Assembly: GCA_963971425.1 (NCBI GenBank)
Contig: OZ020521.1
Span: 622,501-686,500 of the forward strand
Direction of reading: 5' to 3'
Length of the DNA: 64,000 nt
Origin: Bryoerythrophyllum caledonicum
Taxonomy: Eukaryota; Streptophyta; Bryopsida; Pottiales; Pottiaceae
Under the pieces are notes generated by a model. That model was not told the origin of the DNA, searched no databases, and worked only from the letters and a program-made list of their open reading frames with translations. Each line of letters opens with the position of its first letter. Within the stretch, counting starts at the first letter, position 1. Made by a program: the position numbers and the translations under genes. Positions 39,285-49,946 of this stretch are shown here, piece by piece.

Positions 39285-42276
39285 TGTGAGTGGCCAAAGT
39301 GGGCCCTCACTCATTTTTCTTCATTTTTTCGAGTTTTCTTGATAGTACTAACCAAAATTTAGCTAAATTGGTGGTCAACCCACCTATTAGAGTCAAAGTC
39401 CTAGATTAATAGGCCTAGTGCCATGATGGGACACTAAGTTCCCTATTTTTTCCTCCTCCCTACTAATATACTTAAAAGTGTAGTGGAAGTGGAATGGAAA
39501 TGAAGAGAAAGATGAAAAATGGGAAGGAAGTCCTTGGAAAATGACCAAAACTTGAGAAATGGGTAAAAAAATATGGGGAAAAATTGGAAGAGTGTCTCCT
39601 AGCAGGTAGAAGTAGTGGTAAAATTTCTAGAATTTTCCGAGTTGAATTGCTATTTTATTATAGGGGTTGACTAGTTGATCGACGGGTTGACCACTCGGGA
39701 AAAATACTTAAGGAACTCCAAAAATGCTAGGAAAATTTAGGTAGACTAATTAGGGTGCTGGGAGTCCAGCTGTGTGGTTAGTTTTTGAAGTTATAAGTAA
39801 ATTGCAAATCATCAGTAGATAGTAGTAGATCTAGGGTAATAGTCTTTAAAAGATCAAAAGGAAAAGAAAAAAAAGAGAGGAAGAAAAGAAAAGAAGGTGG
39901 TTGGGTGTGCTTCCCCATGCACATGCCACATGACAATTCTTGCCACCATGGAATTAATTTTAGGGAGGCTTGTCAGGAGCAAAGCGGCGAGTTAATGCTA
40001 GTAATAAACTAAAAACATGCAAAAACGGCTGTAAGTAGCCAATCCTGCACTTCTGTGAGAGGTCATGGGCTGCCTCATTTAAACTAAGCCAGTCTTGTCT
40101 GGGAAGAAAAACGAGAAAGACCAAAAAAAAAAAAAAAAAAAAAAAAAAAAACGAGCCAGGCTGAGTCACTGGCGAGAGCTGGAACTCTCTGGTTTTTCGG
40201 GGGTATTTTTTTGTGTGTGTGTGTACGACCGAGGAGCTCCGGCGAGCGAGGGAGACTTGCGGACTCGGTGTTTCCTTTTTTTTTGGGAGACTGTTTTCTT
40301 TGAGCGAAGAGCGTTGGAGTTTTTTTGTTAGGGTCTGTTGTTTTTTTTTTTTTTTTTTTCTTTCTCCTCGGGAGCACCGGGAATCGGGGCGTGAGGAGAA
40401 CTGAATTGGGTGTGGGTACCGCGAACTGAGGAAGAGGTGTGCACCGCTGTGTGTGCGCGGAAGCTGGCTCTCTGTTTTTTTTGGAAAAGGGCTGTTCGGA
40501 GAGGTGCGCCCTGGGCGCGAGGAGAGCCGAATCGGGGGTGGGCACCGCGAACTGAGGGAGCGGCCGAGAGGCACCTGTGAGGGTGCAACGAGCTGGAGGT
40601 TCCGGCGAGATCGAGCGAGGAGAGCTGAAGCTCTTGGGTTTGGGAGGTCCCTCCTCTTCTTCCGTGTGAGCTGGGATCGGTGCGCGGGCTCCGGCTCCGG
40701 TGTGCAGCGAGCGAGGGGCTCCAGGTGCCGCGATCGACGTGAGGATTCGGAGGCTGGAGACCAGGCGGAAGAGGTGTGCACCGCTGTGTGTGCGAGGTGG
40801 AGATCGGCCAGCGAGAGGAGTTCCTGTGAGCGGCGAAGCTGGGAGTTGAAGGCTGGAGCTACGTTCTTCTTTTTTTCTTTTCTTTGTTGTTTTTTTTCTC
40901 TCACCTGTGTGAGGGAGTGCGAGCAGGAGGATGGCATCGGGAATCGCGCGTGTCTATAGACACGCGCAGTAGGGTGCATGGTGGTTGCCGGAAGGAGAGG
41001 CGAGCTGGAGGATCCAGGCGAGAAGAGCTGCGTGAAGATGTACGCGATCTAGAAGGCGCTGTGGAAGAGATCGTTGAGCTGGAAGTGAGGTGCTGGAGTC
41101 AGAGGTGAGCGAGAAGAGGCTGCAGCGATTGGACCAGGGAGTATCTCCTGGGTGAAGCTATCTTCCTTAAATCCTCACATGCATGCGGTCGTGGTAGTTC
41201 TTCCTGTGTGTTGATTGAATTTGGGGGATCTCTAAACCTGCGCGGAAGCGCTGGAGGATTTTTGTGGACATTAGGGTTTTGGAACTTAGTAATGATTGCT
41301 CGCTGGTCAATGCAAGAATGCTGGAGCATACTTAAGTGAGAGTGGCTGGCTCGTGTAAGTGGAGCCAAATTTTATTCCATCTTCCTCTTTTTTGCTAAAT
41401 AGTTTAGGGAATGCTTGTAAGTTGGTGCTCGTTGGAACCATTGGGAAGTTGATGAATGGCGTTTCCACTTGAATGATGCGTGGACTCGTGAGGGAGTCGT
41501 GAATGCTTGTTGTGGCTGTGGGTCACCGCTGCCGCCTGTATGAGGCAGTTTTCGAGGTCCGGTTGAATCTTCTAATGAGTCTATAGTCAAGAACACGAAA
41601 AATTAATGAGACTAGAGGTTGAAAACGCTGGATTCGGAGTTAACCCTAGGAAGTTAAGCTGGTTTAAAGAAAAAAAAAAAACCAACTGGAACTCACGGGG
41701 ACTGTCTGCTGCGACTGCTGATTGAGGCCGGTGTTAGACTTGAATCATGTAACAAGTGGTCTATTCAAGTTGGGAATGAGTAGCTGATCATTTTGAGAAG
41801 AATTTTTTTTGGATTCGGAGTCCCGAATCAAAAGATAAGTGCTGCTGAAGTTGCTGCCACTAAATAGGATCTGGATCAGCCGACCTAAATTCGGAAAAGC
41901 TAAATAAAACAATAAAATAAAATAAAAAAATAAAAAAATAAAGAATAAAAGAAATAAAAAATAATAATAATCATAATAATCATAATGAATGATAACCGTA
42001 ATAGTTAAATAATAAATAACTAAATAATTACTTATACCTAATTAATTTATCCAGAGTTAAGTGTTTAAATTCCAAGGAAGGGTCAATCGAGTTCACTTAA
42101 CTGGGTTAAGATAGTAGTACTATTACTTCCTAAATATATAAATGGATACGCCAAGATCCAAATCCAGTAAAGGTAGAATGCATGGTTAAGCATAAGGAAT
42201 GGTTTAAGTGGTGTAAGAATAGGACCTTGTGGGTTTAAAAATTGATTCTCTTAGGGGGTCTATTTTTGGGCTCACA
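39285..42276 (+). repeat. 5' LTR (2992 bp)
   Basis: Begins TGTGAG and ends CTCACA, a perfect 6-bp inverted end. It contains long homopolymer tracts (A run near 40120-40150, T run near 40340), a 22-bp perfect palindrome at 40946-40967, and a TATATAAAT at about 42135 that could be its promoter. Frames inside it, including a long minus-strand one (40979-39960), are low complexity and are not counted as genes. Confidence 0.92.
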
Positions 42277-42278
42277 TT

Positions 42279-42294
42279 TGGTGCGTTTGCCGGG
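42279..42294 (+). promoter_or_regulatory. Primer-binding site, tRNA-Asp-like
   Basis: TGGTGCGTTTGCCGGG, two bases after the LTR, matches the Asp-tRNA complement TGGCGCCGTTGCCGGG at 13 of 16 positions. Confidence 0.7.
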
Positions 42295-43332
42295 AGGGAG
42301 CTTTTTGTTTGGTTTGTTGCTTGGAAGGTGTTTGTCTTGCTGCTGGATTGCTAATTTTAGGGTTTTAAAGGTTCTGAATTGTCTATTTCTGACCTAAACC
42401 GTGAGTTGAGTGGTACTTGGTCTCATGTGGGAGGTGGAGTGCACGATTGCTTGAGGTAAGTTGCTAAACCTATTTTGTTGCGTGTATTCTTGTATGAGGT
42501 GTGTTGTCTAAGTTGTAAGGGAGGTGGGGAGTTAGAAGGGTGTGTGGAATTCCCGACCTCCTAACACAAGCACATTGTGTTAGGCGGACCACCTTCTAAC
42601 TCTTGTGCTTTGGTTGAGTAAGGGGGCTTAGGGGTGAAAGGTTGAGGCCCTCTCACGATTGCTTGAAAGCAATCAGTGAGCTTCTAAGCCGAAGAGGGAA
42701 GGTGCATGTGCCCGGGCATGGGACAAGGACGCCCTTCCCTTCCCCCCCGAACTTGATCTACCACCAAGGTAAGGGCAACTTGTGTGTTATCGATAGCTTT
42801 GTATGTTGGATGGGATGAATGTTGCATGCATGGAATGGTATGCATGTTGAAGGGGTCGTGAGGAAGGAGCACGGCATAAGGTGAGTATACGAACCTTCCT
42901 CACTACACCAAAACCCTACACTAGACGCTTAGGTTCGGCTAGGGATCGAACAGGGGATGTGAATTTGCAGCCAGGTACGTTCTTCCCTTCTTAATGAATG
43001 AATTATGATGAACCAATGAAGGATTTTTTGTACATGTTGGTGTCGTTTCTCTTAAGTTGGTGATGCCATCCCTTGGAGAGAAATTGGGGATACCTTGATA
43101 CCAAGGAGAAACCTCCAGGTAGGTGGTCAGCCCAACTAAGAGTCTGTATCGTATGGGGCATAGTGGGTGTACCTCGTCCGGAGGTTAGCCCCACATGTAA
43201 CCTTCTGTTTTGTTTACTTCCCAGCATGGGGGAGTTTGGGAGAAACTTGGAATCATTTTAAGTCAATTATTGGTGTTTACGAAATGTCTTCATATAGGTC
43301 TAGAAAACTAAGAACGGCAACTTAATCGTTAG
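42295..43332 (+). other. Untranslated leader of the Ty3 element
   Basis: About 1 kb between the primer site and the Gag-Pol start. It has no long frame and several upstream ATGs, and presumably contains the packaging signal; that is inferred from the family. Confidence 0.5.
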
Positions 43333-46300
43333 ATGAGCCCTGTGACTCGGTCTGGAAGATGTTATAGACCGCTTCCCCTTCCCCTAATCTCTACTACTCC
43401 AACTTCATTTCCCAATCCTGAGACATTAGAAGGAGGTCCTAGTACAAGAACCAACTCGGGAAGCCCAAAAGACCGTACAACCGTTGAGGAATCAAGCTTT
43501 AGGTCTTCCTCCTCTCCTCACTCTTCCCCTCCTCCTAGTCCTGGTGACATGGAAGATCCAATTGTCAACCCACCCCTAAACCCCTTGGTTCAACCAAGGG
43601 GTTTGCCTATTGTAGTTCCTGAAGGGCTTCAAGCTGCCCCTATGCCCCCAAATCTTCCTAGTTTCAAGGGAACTAGGGATGAGGATCCCTCGATGCATGT
43701 GGAGCGGTTTATAGAGTTATTGACTACGTGTTTGATAACCGACAACCGTTACTACTTGGTGTGGTTTCCAACCAAACTCAAGGAATCGGCTTACGAATGG
43801 TACCGCAATCATGCGGCATCCACCTTCCGTGATTGGGATGGTCTCATGAGGTCATTCTTGGAACAATACAGACCCGAAGTAGGCCAGAGTGCAGCCTTGA
43901 CGGCCTTGGCAAGCTTTAGACAAGGGAAGGATGAGGATATTTCATCCTACATCCGTAGGTTTGAGCAAGTTGTCACCCGGTTCGTGGTTGATTTGCTCAC
44001 GGATGATACCTTGAGACACTTTTTCCTTCAAGGGTTTTATCTAGAGAAAACGATACGGGAAATTCTCCAGACAAGGCCCACCACCTTAGAGGAAGCTAAG
44101 GAGGCAGCTAGGACCGTGGCAGCGGTGGCAACAGAACACGAGAAACTATGGAGGAAGGAGAATGAGAGCATTCCTAGCTTTATTCCCATCCATGCCCGGG
44201 AGAAGTCAGACTTAGTTGAACCTCCACCTGGCCCAACAGTGTATTCTCCACCTGTGATGAATACCATTCCTCTTAATGTCAGGCCCCCCGTTCCTCTACC
44301 CGCTCTTACATATGGACCCACTTGGCGTCACGAGATGAAGAAGGAGATCCACGACGCTCAGCAAGGGTTCCAAGACCAACTCCAACAACAATTGAGGGCA
44401 ATGATAGATCAGATGGCTCTTCTACTCAGGAACCAGAACCCTAATGCCCCACCTCCTCAGATAGAGTCAGGTAGACATTCTTCTGGTATGTGGTGCACTT
44501 CGTGCGGCGAGAATGGTCACACCATGCAATTTTGTACCACCTTCCCTCACCATTCAAACGTATACCAACCCCCACACCGGAATCAACAACTTAATCGTGG
44601 TCAAGGTCCGAGGCCCCAACCTCGTTGGGAGATCTGTCAGTCTTGTGGGAGAAGACATCCACCTGGGAGTTGCTGGTTGGAGAATGGGGTCGTGTGTGGG
44701 AACTGCGGTGGTAATCATCCCACAATTAGATGTAGGGAGAAGGACAAGGTCATTCCTATGAGGCCCATGAGAGGGAATTTTGCCCAACAAGCCATGGATA
44801 ACCAGAGAGGGGCTCGAAACCCTTCGAATGACAATAGTCTCCATCCTCCCAACATGTACTATGATTATAATAATCATCGTCAAAACCACCAACCTCCTCA
44901 GGGCTTGCAAACCCAACAAGGTTTTGTGCCTTTTGGCCAAAACCAAGCGCCTAACCAAGATGCCCGATTTGCATCTCCTTCTTCTTCATCTCCCTCTACC
45001 ACCGTCACATTGACAGAACTCGGGTCTCAAGGAGCTCCTCAAAGTTCTACCTCTTCTCAATCCCATTTTGTATCGCATGAACCTGTCATTCCACATCAAG
45101 TGGCTCACCTTTCACTTCCCGTAAATGCGGTATTGACACGAGTCCAAAAGGCCAACCAACCCTTCGTAGCTCAGGAATCGGAGGTTAGCTTCGAGGACTC
45201 ACCACACTTATCAGAGCTCAATGATGTAGTTCATGAAGCCTTGAAGTCCACGAGGAAGGCCAACCAGAAGGTGCCTCCAGTGAATCCGTTGATGTTAGAT
45301 TCCACCCCTTCCGAAGGCGGTGAAGAACCCCAGAATCCCCACGCACCCGAGCCAACCTGGGAGGGTCCAACAATTCCTACTCAAGAGATAGGAATTAAAA
45401 ACCCTTCATCCACCTCCACGTTTAGACCGTATGATCTTTGGGAGGACTTGAATAGGTTGAACGCCAACATTACCATTGCCCAGCTCATCCACTTGGCTCC
45501 CTTGGTACGGAAAGAGTTGAAGAAGAAGATTCCACTAGCCAAGAGGGTAAAGGTCAAGCCCAATCTAGCTGCTAGAGTGAGCTCTTCTAGGAAACCTTCC
45601 AAAAAGGCATTTGAGGTTCGTGCGGTAGAAATTGAAGCCACTATCGTAGATAAGGTGTTGCCCAAGGTGTTGGTGGATGGTGGTAGTGGTGTAAACATCA
45701 TGCCTCTTCACACCATGGAAAAGTTAGGGCTAGATATCACAGAGCCCTCACCTTATGTGATCAACATGGCCAACCAGATTCCCGAAGCACCAATAGGCCA
45801 AATTTCTGGGTGCAAGATGAACACAGGAGGGGAGGACTACACGGTCACCTTCCAAGTACTTCGAATGCACTCGAACAAAAACTCCTTCCCCTTGCTTCTA
45901 GGGAGACCGTGGTTGAGGGCAGCCAACGCTAAGGTAGATTGGAGTGGTGAAAAACCTCACATCACCTATGGTATCGGGTCGAATCTAACCAAGGTTTATA
46001 TTCAACCTAGCTTCCCTAAGGCCTTAGGATCTTCTAGCTCATCCTCAGAGGATGAAGACCACGTGCCACGCGGAGCTAGAAAGACCATCAAGGGGGTCAA
46101 GTTCGCGCTTCCAGAGGTAACAAAAACCACCACTCCTCCATTGAGTTGCTTGGGGCCTAGTCTATACGAATGGAAGGATGATGGAGAATTCTCTACTTGG
46201 TTGGCTGAGCACCCGCACACTGAGTCTGACCGATCCATGGATACGTTTTTCATGGAAGAACTTAGTGGCGATCCTCTCCAGGACATTGACTTAGCCATTC

Positions 46301-49300
46301 TCGTAGATGACCTACGTTACGAGGATGTTTGTGGTGTCACCTTAGATGGCACACAATTGTCCAATGTAGACCCTATCTTGGATGAAGAAGCCCTCGTTTC
46401 TCCATTGCATTTCAAATCCACTTCGTCGGGAATACAAGTGGGAAGCGATCTACCCATCTATCCACCAATTCCCCATGACTGGTACAGCGGGCCAACGGAA
46501 CAACCACATGCGAGTCCAAAAGATTGGCAAGAGATAGATGTATCGTTTGAGAGAGAAGAACCGCGAATGATAAAAATTGGGAGCCAACTCACAAAGGAAG
46601 AATTAGAGCCCTACAGAGCCCTAGTCATGGAGTATCGCGATGTGTTCGCATGGTCTTATAGAGAACTCAAGGGCATCCCTCCAGAAGTGGTGCAACATCA
46701 AATCCCTTTAATTCCAGGCTCATTGGCTATTCGCCAAAAGGAGCGACGAATGAATCCACAACTCCAACTTATAGTTAAGATGGAGTTGGAGAAACTCCTT
46801 CAAGCTGGATTTATCTGCCCAGTAGAGATCACCGACTGGGTTTCCCCCATGGTGATAGTCAAGAAGAAAAATGGGAAGTTGAGAGTTTGCATAGACTATC
46901 GCAAGCTTAACCAAGCCAGGCAAAAGGACCACTTCCCTCTTCCTTTCATTAACACCATTTTGGAAGAAGTGGCTGGTCATGAACTTTACACCTTCATGGA
47001 TGGTTATTCTGGTTATAACCAAATATCCATACACCCCGATGACTACCACAAAACAGCCTTTACCACTCCTTGGGGCACCTTTATCTATGTAGTCATGCCA
47101 TTTGGATTGTGTAATGCACCATCCGCCTTCCAACGGGCTATGACCCATGCCTTCTCTGATCTCCTACACACATCTATGACAGTGTTTATAGATGATTTTA
47201 GTACCCAATCATCAATTGAGGAACATTTGGCATGTGTTCGAGGAAGCTTCGAGCGGTGTAGAAGGACGGGCATCGCCCTTAATCCAGACAAGATCTTTTT
47301 AGCCGTTGAGAGGGGTGTCTTGTTGGGTTATGTGGTCTCCAAACGTGGTAGGGAACCAGATCCGGAGAAGGTCAAGGTGATAGTTGAACTGCCTCCACCC
47401 ACAGATGTTAAAGGAGTCCAAAGGACTCTTGGTCACATGGGATGGTATCGGGAATTAATTCCCGACTATGCGACAATTTCATTACCCATTAATCGGTTGC
47501 AACAAAAGGCGGTTAAGTTTGAATGGACTCCAGAGTGCCAAGGGGCATTTGATATCCTTAAGACCAAGCTTAGCACCTTTCCAGTGTTAAAACCTCCAAA
47601 CTGGAACTTGCCCTTCCATGTTTATTGCGATGCCTCCTCTATAGCGGTAGGGAGTGCATTACGCCAACCAACTGGAGAGAAGGAGAAGGACTACCCTGTG
47701 GCCTTTGCTAGTCGCCAGTTAAACCCGGCAGAAAAAAATTACACCACCACGGAACGAGAATGTCTAGCCATGGTGTTCTCTTTGAAGAAATTTCGCCACT
47801 ATCAATTGCTGAATCGGGTGGTCTTCTTCGTAGACCACATGGCCATCAAATACTTGGTGAACAAAGCCGACCTTAGCGGTAGGATTGCTCGATGGGTACT
47901 CCTCTTGGAGGAGTTTGATTATACCGTGCAATACAAACCGGGTAGGAAACACTTGCAAGCGGATCACCTATCTAGACTATCTGGAGATCCAATCACCACG
48001 CCCATCGATGATAGCTTGGTAGATGAGAACCTCTTCCTGGTCTCTTCTTCTCCTATTTGGTACCAAAACATTGCGGAGTTCCTCAAAACCCAACAAATGC
48101 CGGACAACTTGGGGAAAAACGATCGTCAGAAGGTGCGCATTAATAGCCGCCACTTCGCCCTTGTAGGTGGCCGTCTCTATCGCCGAGGCATTGATGGCAT
48201 TTTGCGTAGGTGTGTAGAAGCCATGGAGATTCCGGCTATTTTGGCTTCTTGTCATGATAGTGCATGCGGGGGGCATTTTTCGGGTACCTTAACAGGCCAG
48301 AAAGCCTTACGCGCTGGTTACTATTGGCCTTCCATGTTTCGGGATGCCCATGGTTACACTCGACGTTGTGATGCTTGTCAACGTTATGCTAGAAATGATC
48401 TACGCATAGAACTGCCACTTCATGTCTCCCTTCCCCTCGTCCCATTCGAGAAGTGGGGAGTGGATTACATCGGAGAGATTCATCCCCATTTGAGTAGAGG
48501 GATGAAGCACATAGTGGTAGCGACAGAGTATCTCACCAAATGGGCAGAAGCCAAAGCGGTAAAATCAAATGATGCCAAGAATGCTGCTACGTTTTTGTTT
48601 GAGCAAGTGATAACCCGGTTTGGATGCCCTAAAATCCTCATTAGTGATCGAGGCAAACATTTCCTCAATGAGGTGTTTGAGGACTTGACCGATCGGTTCC
48701 AAATTGACCACCGTAAAACTATACCCTATCACCCTCAGACAAACGGGCACACTGAGAGGGTCAATCAAACCTTGGCCACGATCCTGAGGAAAACGGTCGT
48801 AGACTCGAAGAGAGATTGGGATGTTAAACTCCCCGCTGCGTTGTGGGCTTACCGAACAACGTACAAGGTGACCACCCAAGCCATTCCGTTTTCATTAGTC
48901 TATGGTGTAGAGGCTGTACTTCCCATAGAATTTGAAGTGCCATCACTTCGAATAGCGATAGACACTCGATTGACCACCAAGCAGTCCTTGATCCATCGAT
49001 TGGAACGGTTGGAGAAATTGGATGAGGATCGTAGACTGAGCGCACAACACATTGAGGTTGTCCAGAGGCGCCGGAAAATTGCGTTTGATAAATGCCACAA
49101 GAAGCGGACATTGTCACCAGGGATGTTGGTTTTGCTTCAAGATGCGAGAAGGCTAGAATTCCCTGGGAAGTTTGATGCGTTGTGGTTGGGCCCCTATCTC
49201 GTTACCAAGGTATTTTCCAACAACTCGGTCCAACTCGAAACCCTGAATGGTGAATCATTTCCAACACGCACGGCTGGGAGTCGTTGCAAGGAATACCGGA

Positions 49301-49305
49301 CATGA
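43333..49305 (+). CDS. Gag-Pol polyprotein of the Ty3 element
   Basis: A single uninterrupted 1990-residue frame. Gag occupies about residues 1-600: a capsid block near 120-250, a CCHC knuckle CTSCGENGHTMQFC at about 388-401, and two related knuckles (CQSCGRRHPPGSC and CGNCGGNHPTIRC) soon after. The aspartic protease active-site region DGGSG is near 782. Reverse transcriptase covers about 1120-1300, with FIDD at about 1286-1288, and RNase H starts near YCDAS (about 1429). Integrase has its HHCC finger near 1645-1690 and the DDE core with WGVDYIG (Asp about 1711), ISDRG and GHTERV. Gag and Pol in one frame is common in this group. No envelope-like frame is seen in the 640 bp between its end and the 3' LTR. 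Confidence 0.92.
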   Translation: MSPVTRSGRCYRPLPLPLISTTPTSFPNPETLEGGPSTRTNSGSPKDRTTVEESSFRSSSSPHSSPPPSPGDMEDPIVNPPLNPLVQPRGLPIVVPEGLQAAPMPPNLPSFKGTRDEDPSMHVERFIELLTTCLITDNRYYLVWFPTKLKESAYEWYRNHAASTFRDWDGLMRSFLEQYRPEVGQSAALTALASFRQGKDEDISSYIRRFEQVVTRFVVDLLTDDTLRHFFLQGFYLEKTIREILQTRPTTLEEAKEAARTVAAVATEHEKLWRKENESIPSFIPIHAREKSDLVEPPPGPTVYSPPVMNTIPLNVRPPVPLPALTYGPTWRHEMKKEIHDAQQGFQDQLQQQLRAMIDQMALLLRNQNPNAPPPQIESGRHSSGMWCTSCGENGHTMQFCTTFPHHSNVYQPPHRNQQLNRGQGPRPQPRWEICQSCGRRHPPGSCWLENGVVCGNCGGNHPTIRCREKDKVIPMRPMRGNFAQQAMDNQRGARNPSNDNSLHPPNMYYDYNNHRQNHQPPQGLQTQQGFVPFGQNQAPNQDARFASPSSSSPSTTVTLTELGSQGAPQSSTSSQSHFVSHEPVIPHQVAHLSLPVNAVLTRVQKANQPFVAQESEVSFEDSPHLSELNDVVHEALKSTRKANQKVPPVNPLMLDSTPSEGGEEPQNPHAPEPTWEGPTIPTQEIGIKNPSSTSTFRPYDLWEDLNRLNANITIAQLIHLAPLVRKELKKKIPLAKRVKVKPNLAARVSSSRKPSKKAFEVRAVEIEATIVDKVLPKVLVDGGSGVNIMPLHTMEKLGLDITEPSPYVINMANQIPEAPIGQISGCKMNTGGEDYTVTFQVLRMHSNKNSFPLLLGRPWLRAANAKVDWSGEKPHITYGIGSNLTKVYIQPSFPKALGSSSSSSEDEDHVPRGARKTIKGVKFALPEVTKTTTPPLSCLGPSLYEWKDDGEFSTWLAEHPHTESDRSMDTFFMEELSGDPLQDIDLAILVDDLRYEDVCGVTLDGTQLSNVDPILDEEALVSPLHFKSTSSGIQVGSDLPIYPPIPHDWYSGPTEQPHASPKDWQEIDVSFEREEPRMIKIGSQLTKEELEPYRALVMEYRDVFAWSYRELKGIPPEVVQHQIPLIPGSLAIRQKERRMNPQLQLIVKMELEKLLQAGFICPVEITDWVSPMVIVKKKNGKLRVCIDYRKLNQARQKDHFPLPFINTILEEVAGHELYTFMDGYSGYNQISIHPDDYHKTAFTTPWGTFIYVVMPFGLCNAPSAFQRAMTHAFSDLLHTSMTVFIDDFSTQSSIEEHLACVRGSFERCRRTGIALNPDKIFLAVERGVLLGYVVSKRGREPDPEKVKVIVELPPPTDVKGVQRTLGHMGWYRELIPDYATISLPINRLQQKAVKFEWTPECQGAFDILKTKLSTFPVLKPPNWNLPFHVYCDASSIAVGSALRQPTGEKEKDYPVAFASRQLNPAEKNYTTTERECLAMVFSLKKFRHYQLLNRVVFFVDHMAIKYLVNKADLSGRIARWVLLLEEFDYTVQYKPGRKHLQADHLSRLSGDPITTPIDDSLVDENLFLVSSSPIWYQNIAEFLKTQQMPDNLGKNDRQKVRINSRHFALVGGRLYRRGIDGILRRCVEAMEIPAILASCHDSACGGHFSGTLTGQKALRAGYYWPSMFRDAHGYTRRCDACQRYARNDLRIELPLHVSLPLVPFEKWGVDYIGEIHPHLSRGMKHIVVATEYLTKWAEAKAVKSNDAKNAATFLFEQVITRFGCPKILISDRGKHFLNEVFEDLTDRFQIDHRKTIPYHPQTNGHTERVNQTLATILRKTVVDSKRDWDVKLPAALWAYRTTYKVTTQAIPFSLVYGVEAVLPIEFEVPSLRIAIDTRLTTKQSLIHRLERLEKLDEDRRLSAQHIEVVQRRRKIAFDKCHKKRTLSPGMLVLLQDARRLEFPGKFDALWLGPYLVTKVFSNNSVQLETLNGESFPTRTAGSRCKEYRT

Positions 49306-49946
49306 TAGAGTGGATTCATTATCACTAGCCCACCTCACTTCGTGACAATTGGCCTCACAACGGGGAGGACATGACTCTTCCGATTCAACTAGTGCCTTTT
49401 GACCACTAGTTGCAGCCGGTCATCTCTTCTCCATGGGTCAACCATACTAGTTTCATCACTACACTAGAGACAAGTGTTTTCTTTTCTCCCAAATTCTTAT
49501 CAAAAATATAGTTTTCTCTCCTTGCTTTCCTTACCTTCCAAAGAGATTGGAACTTCTATCTCTCTGTAGTCCAAGTTCACTCCGATGAAGGCGGAAGGCG
49601 GTTTTGAAATCTTTTTTGGCTGTAGATTCAACCTGGGTCCGTCCAGGGCGAATGGGTTTAACTCAAAAATTGGGACGTGCATCCATTCTGCTAATCTTCC
49701 AATTCTTTCTAGTCGAATGCCGTCTCCATTTTTCCTATTTTTCTCTCATTGTTTCCCCCTTCTCTATTGAGATTTCCTAGCTTTTCTTCAATCCCATCAC
49801 TTATTTCTAACTTCCTAGTTTTCTTCCAAATTCCTTAAAACGTCTTCCTCCATCTTTCTATTTTTCGTTCCAATGACCGTGTGCCGTAGTGAGCAAGAGG
49901 TCTAGGTCCACTCTCCTCTTACGAGTCGGCCCAGATGGTCGCCATG
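49306..49946 (+). other. 3' untranslated spacer of the Ty3 element
   Basis: 640 bp without a convincing frame. I could not identify a clear polypurine tract directly before the 3' LTR; the last bases read GGTCGCCATG. Confidence 0.5.

Noticed and set aside
39960-40979. 339-codon minus-strand frame inside the 5' LTR, repeated at 50623-51543
   Set aside because: Low-complexity Ser/Lys/Phe text that includes homopolymer tracts; not conserved in length between the two LTRs; no domain.
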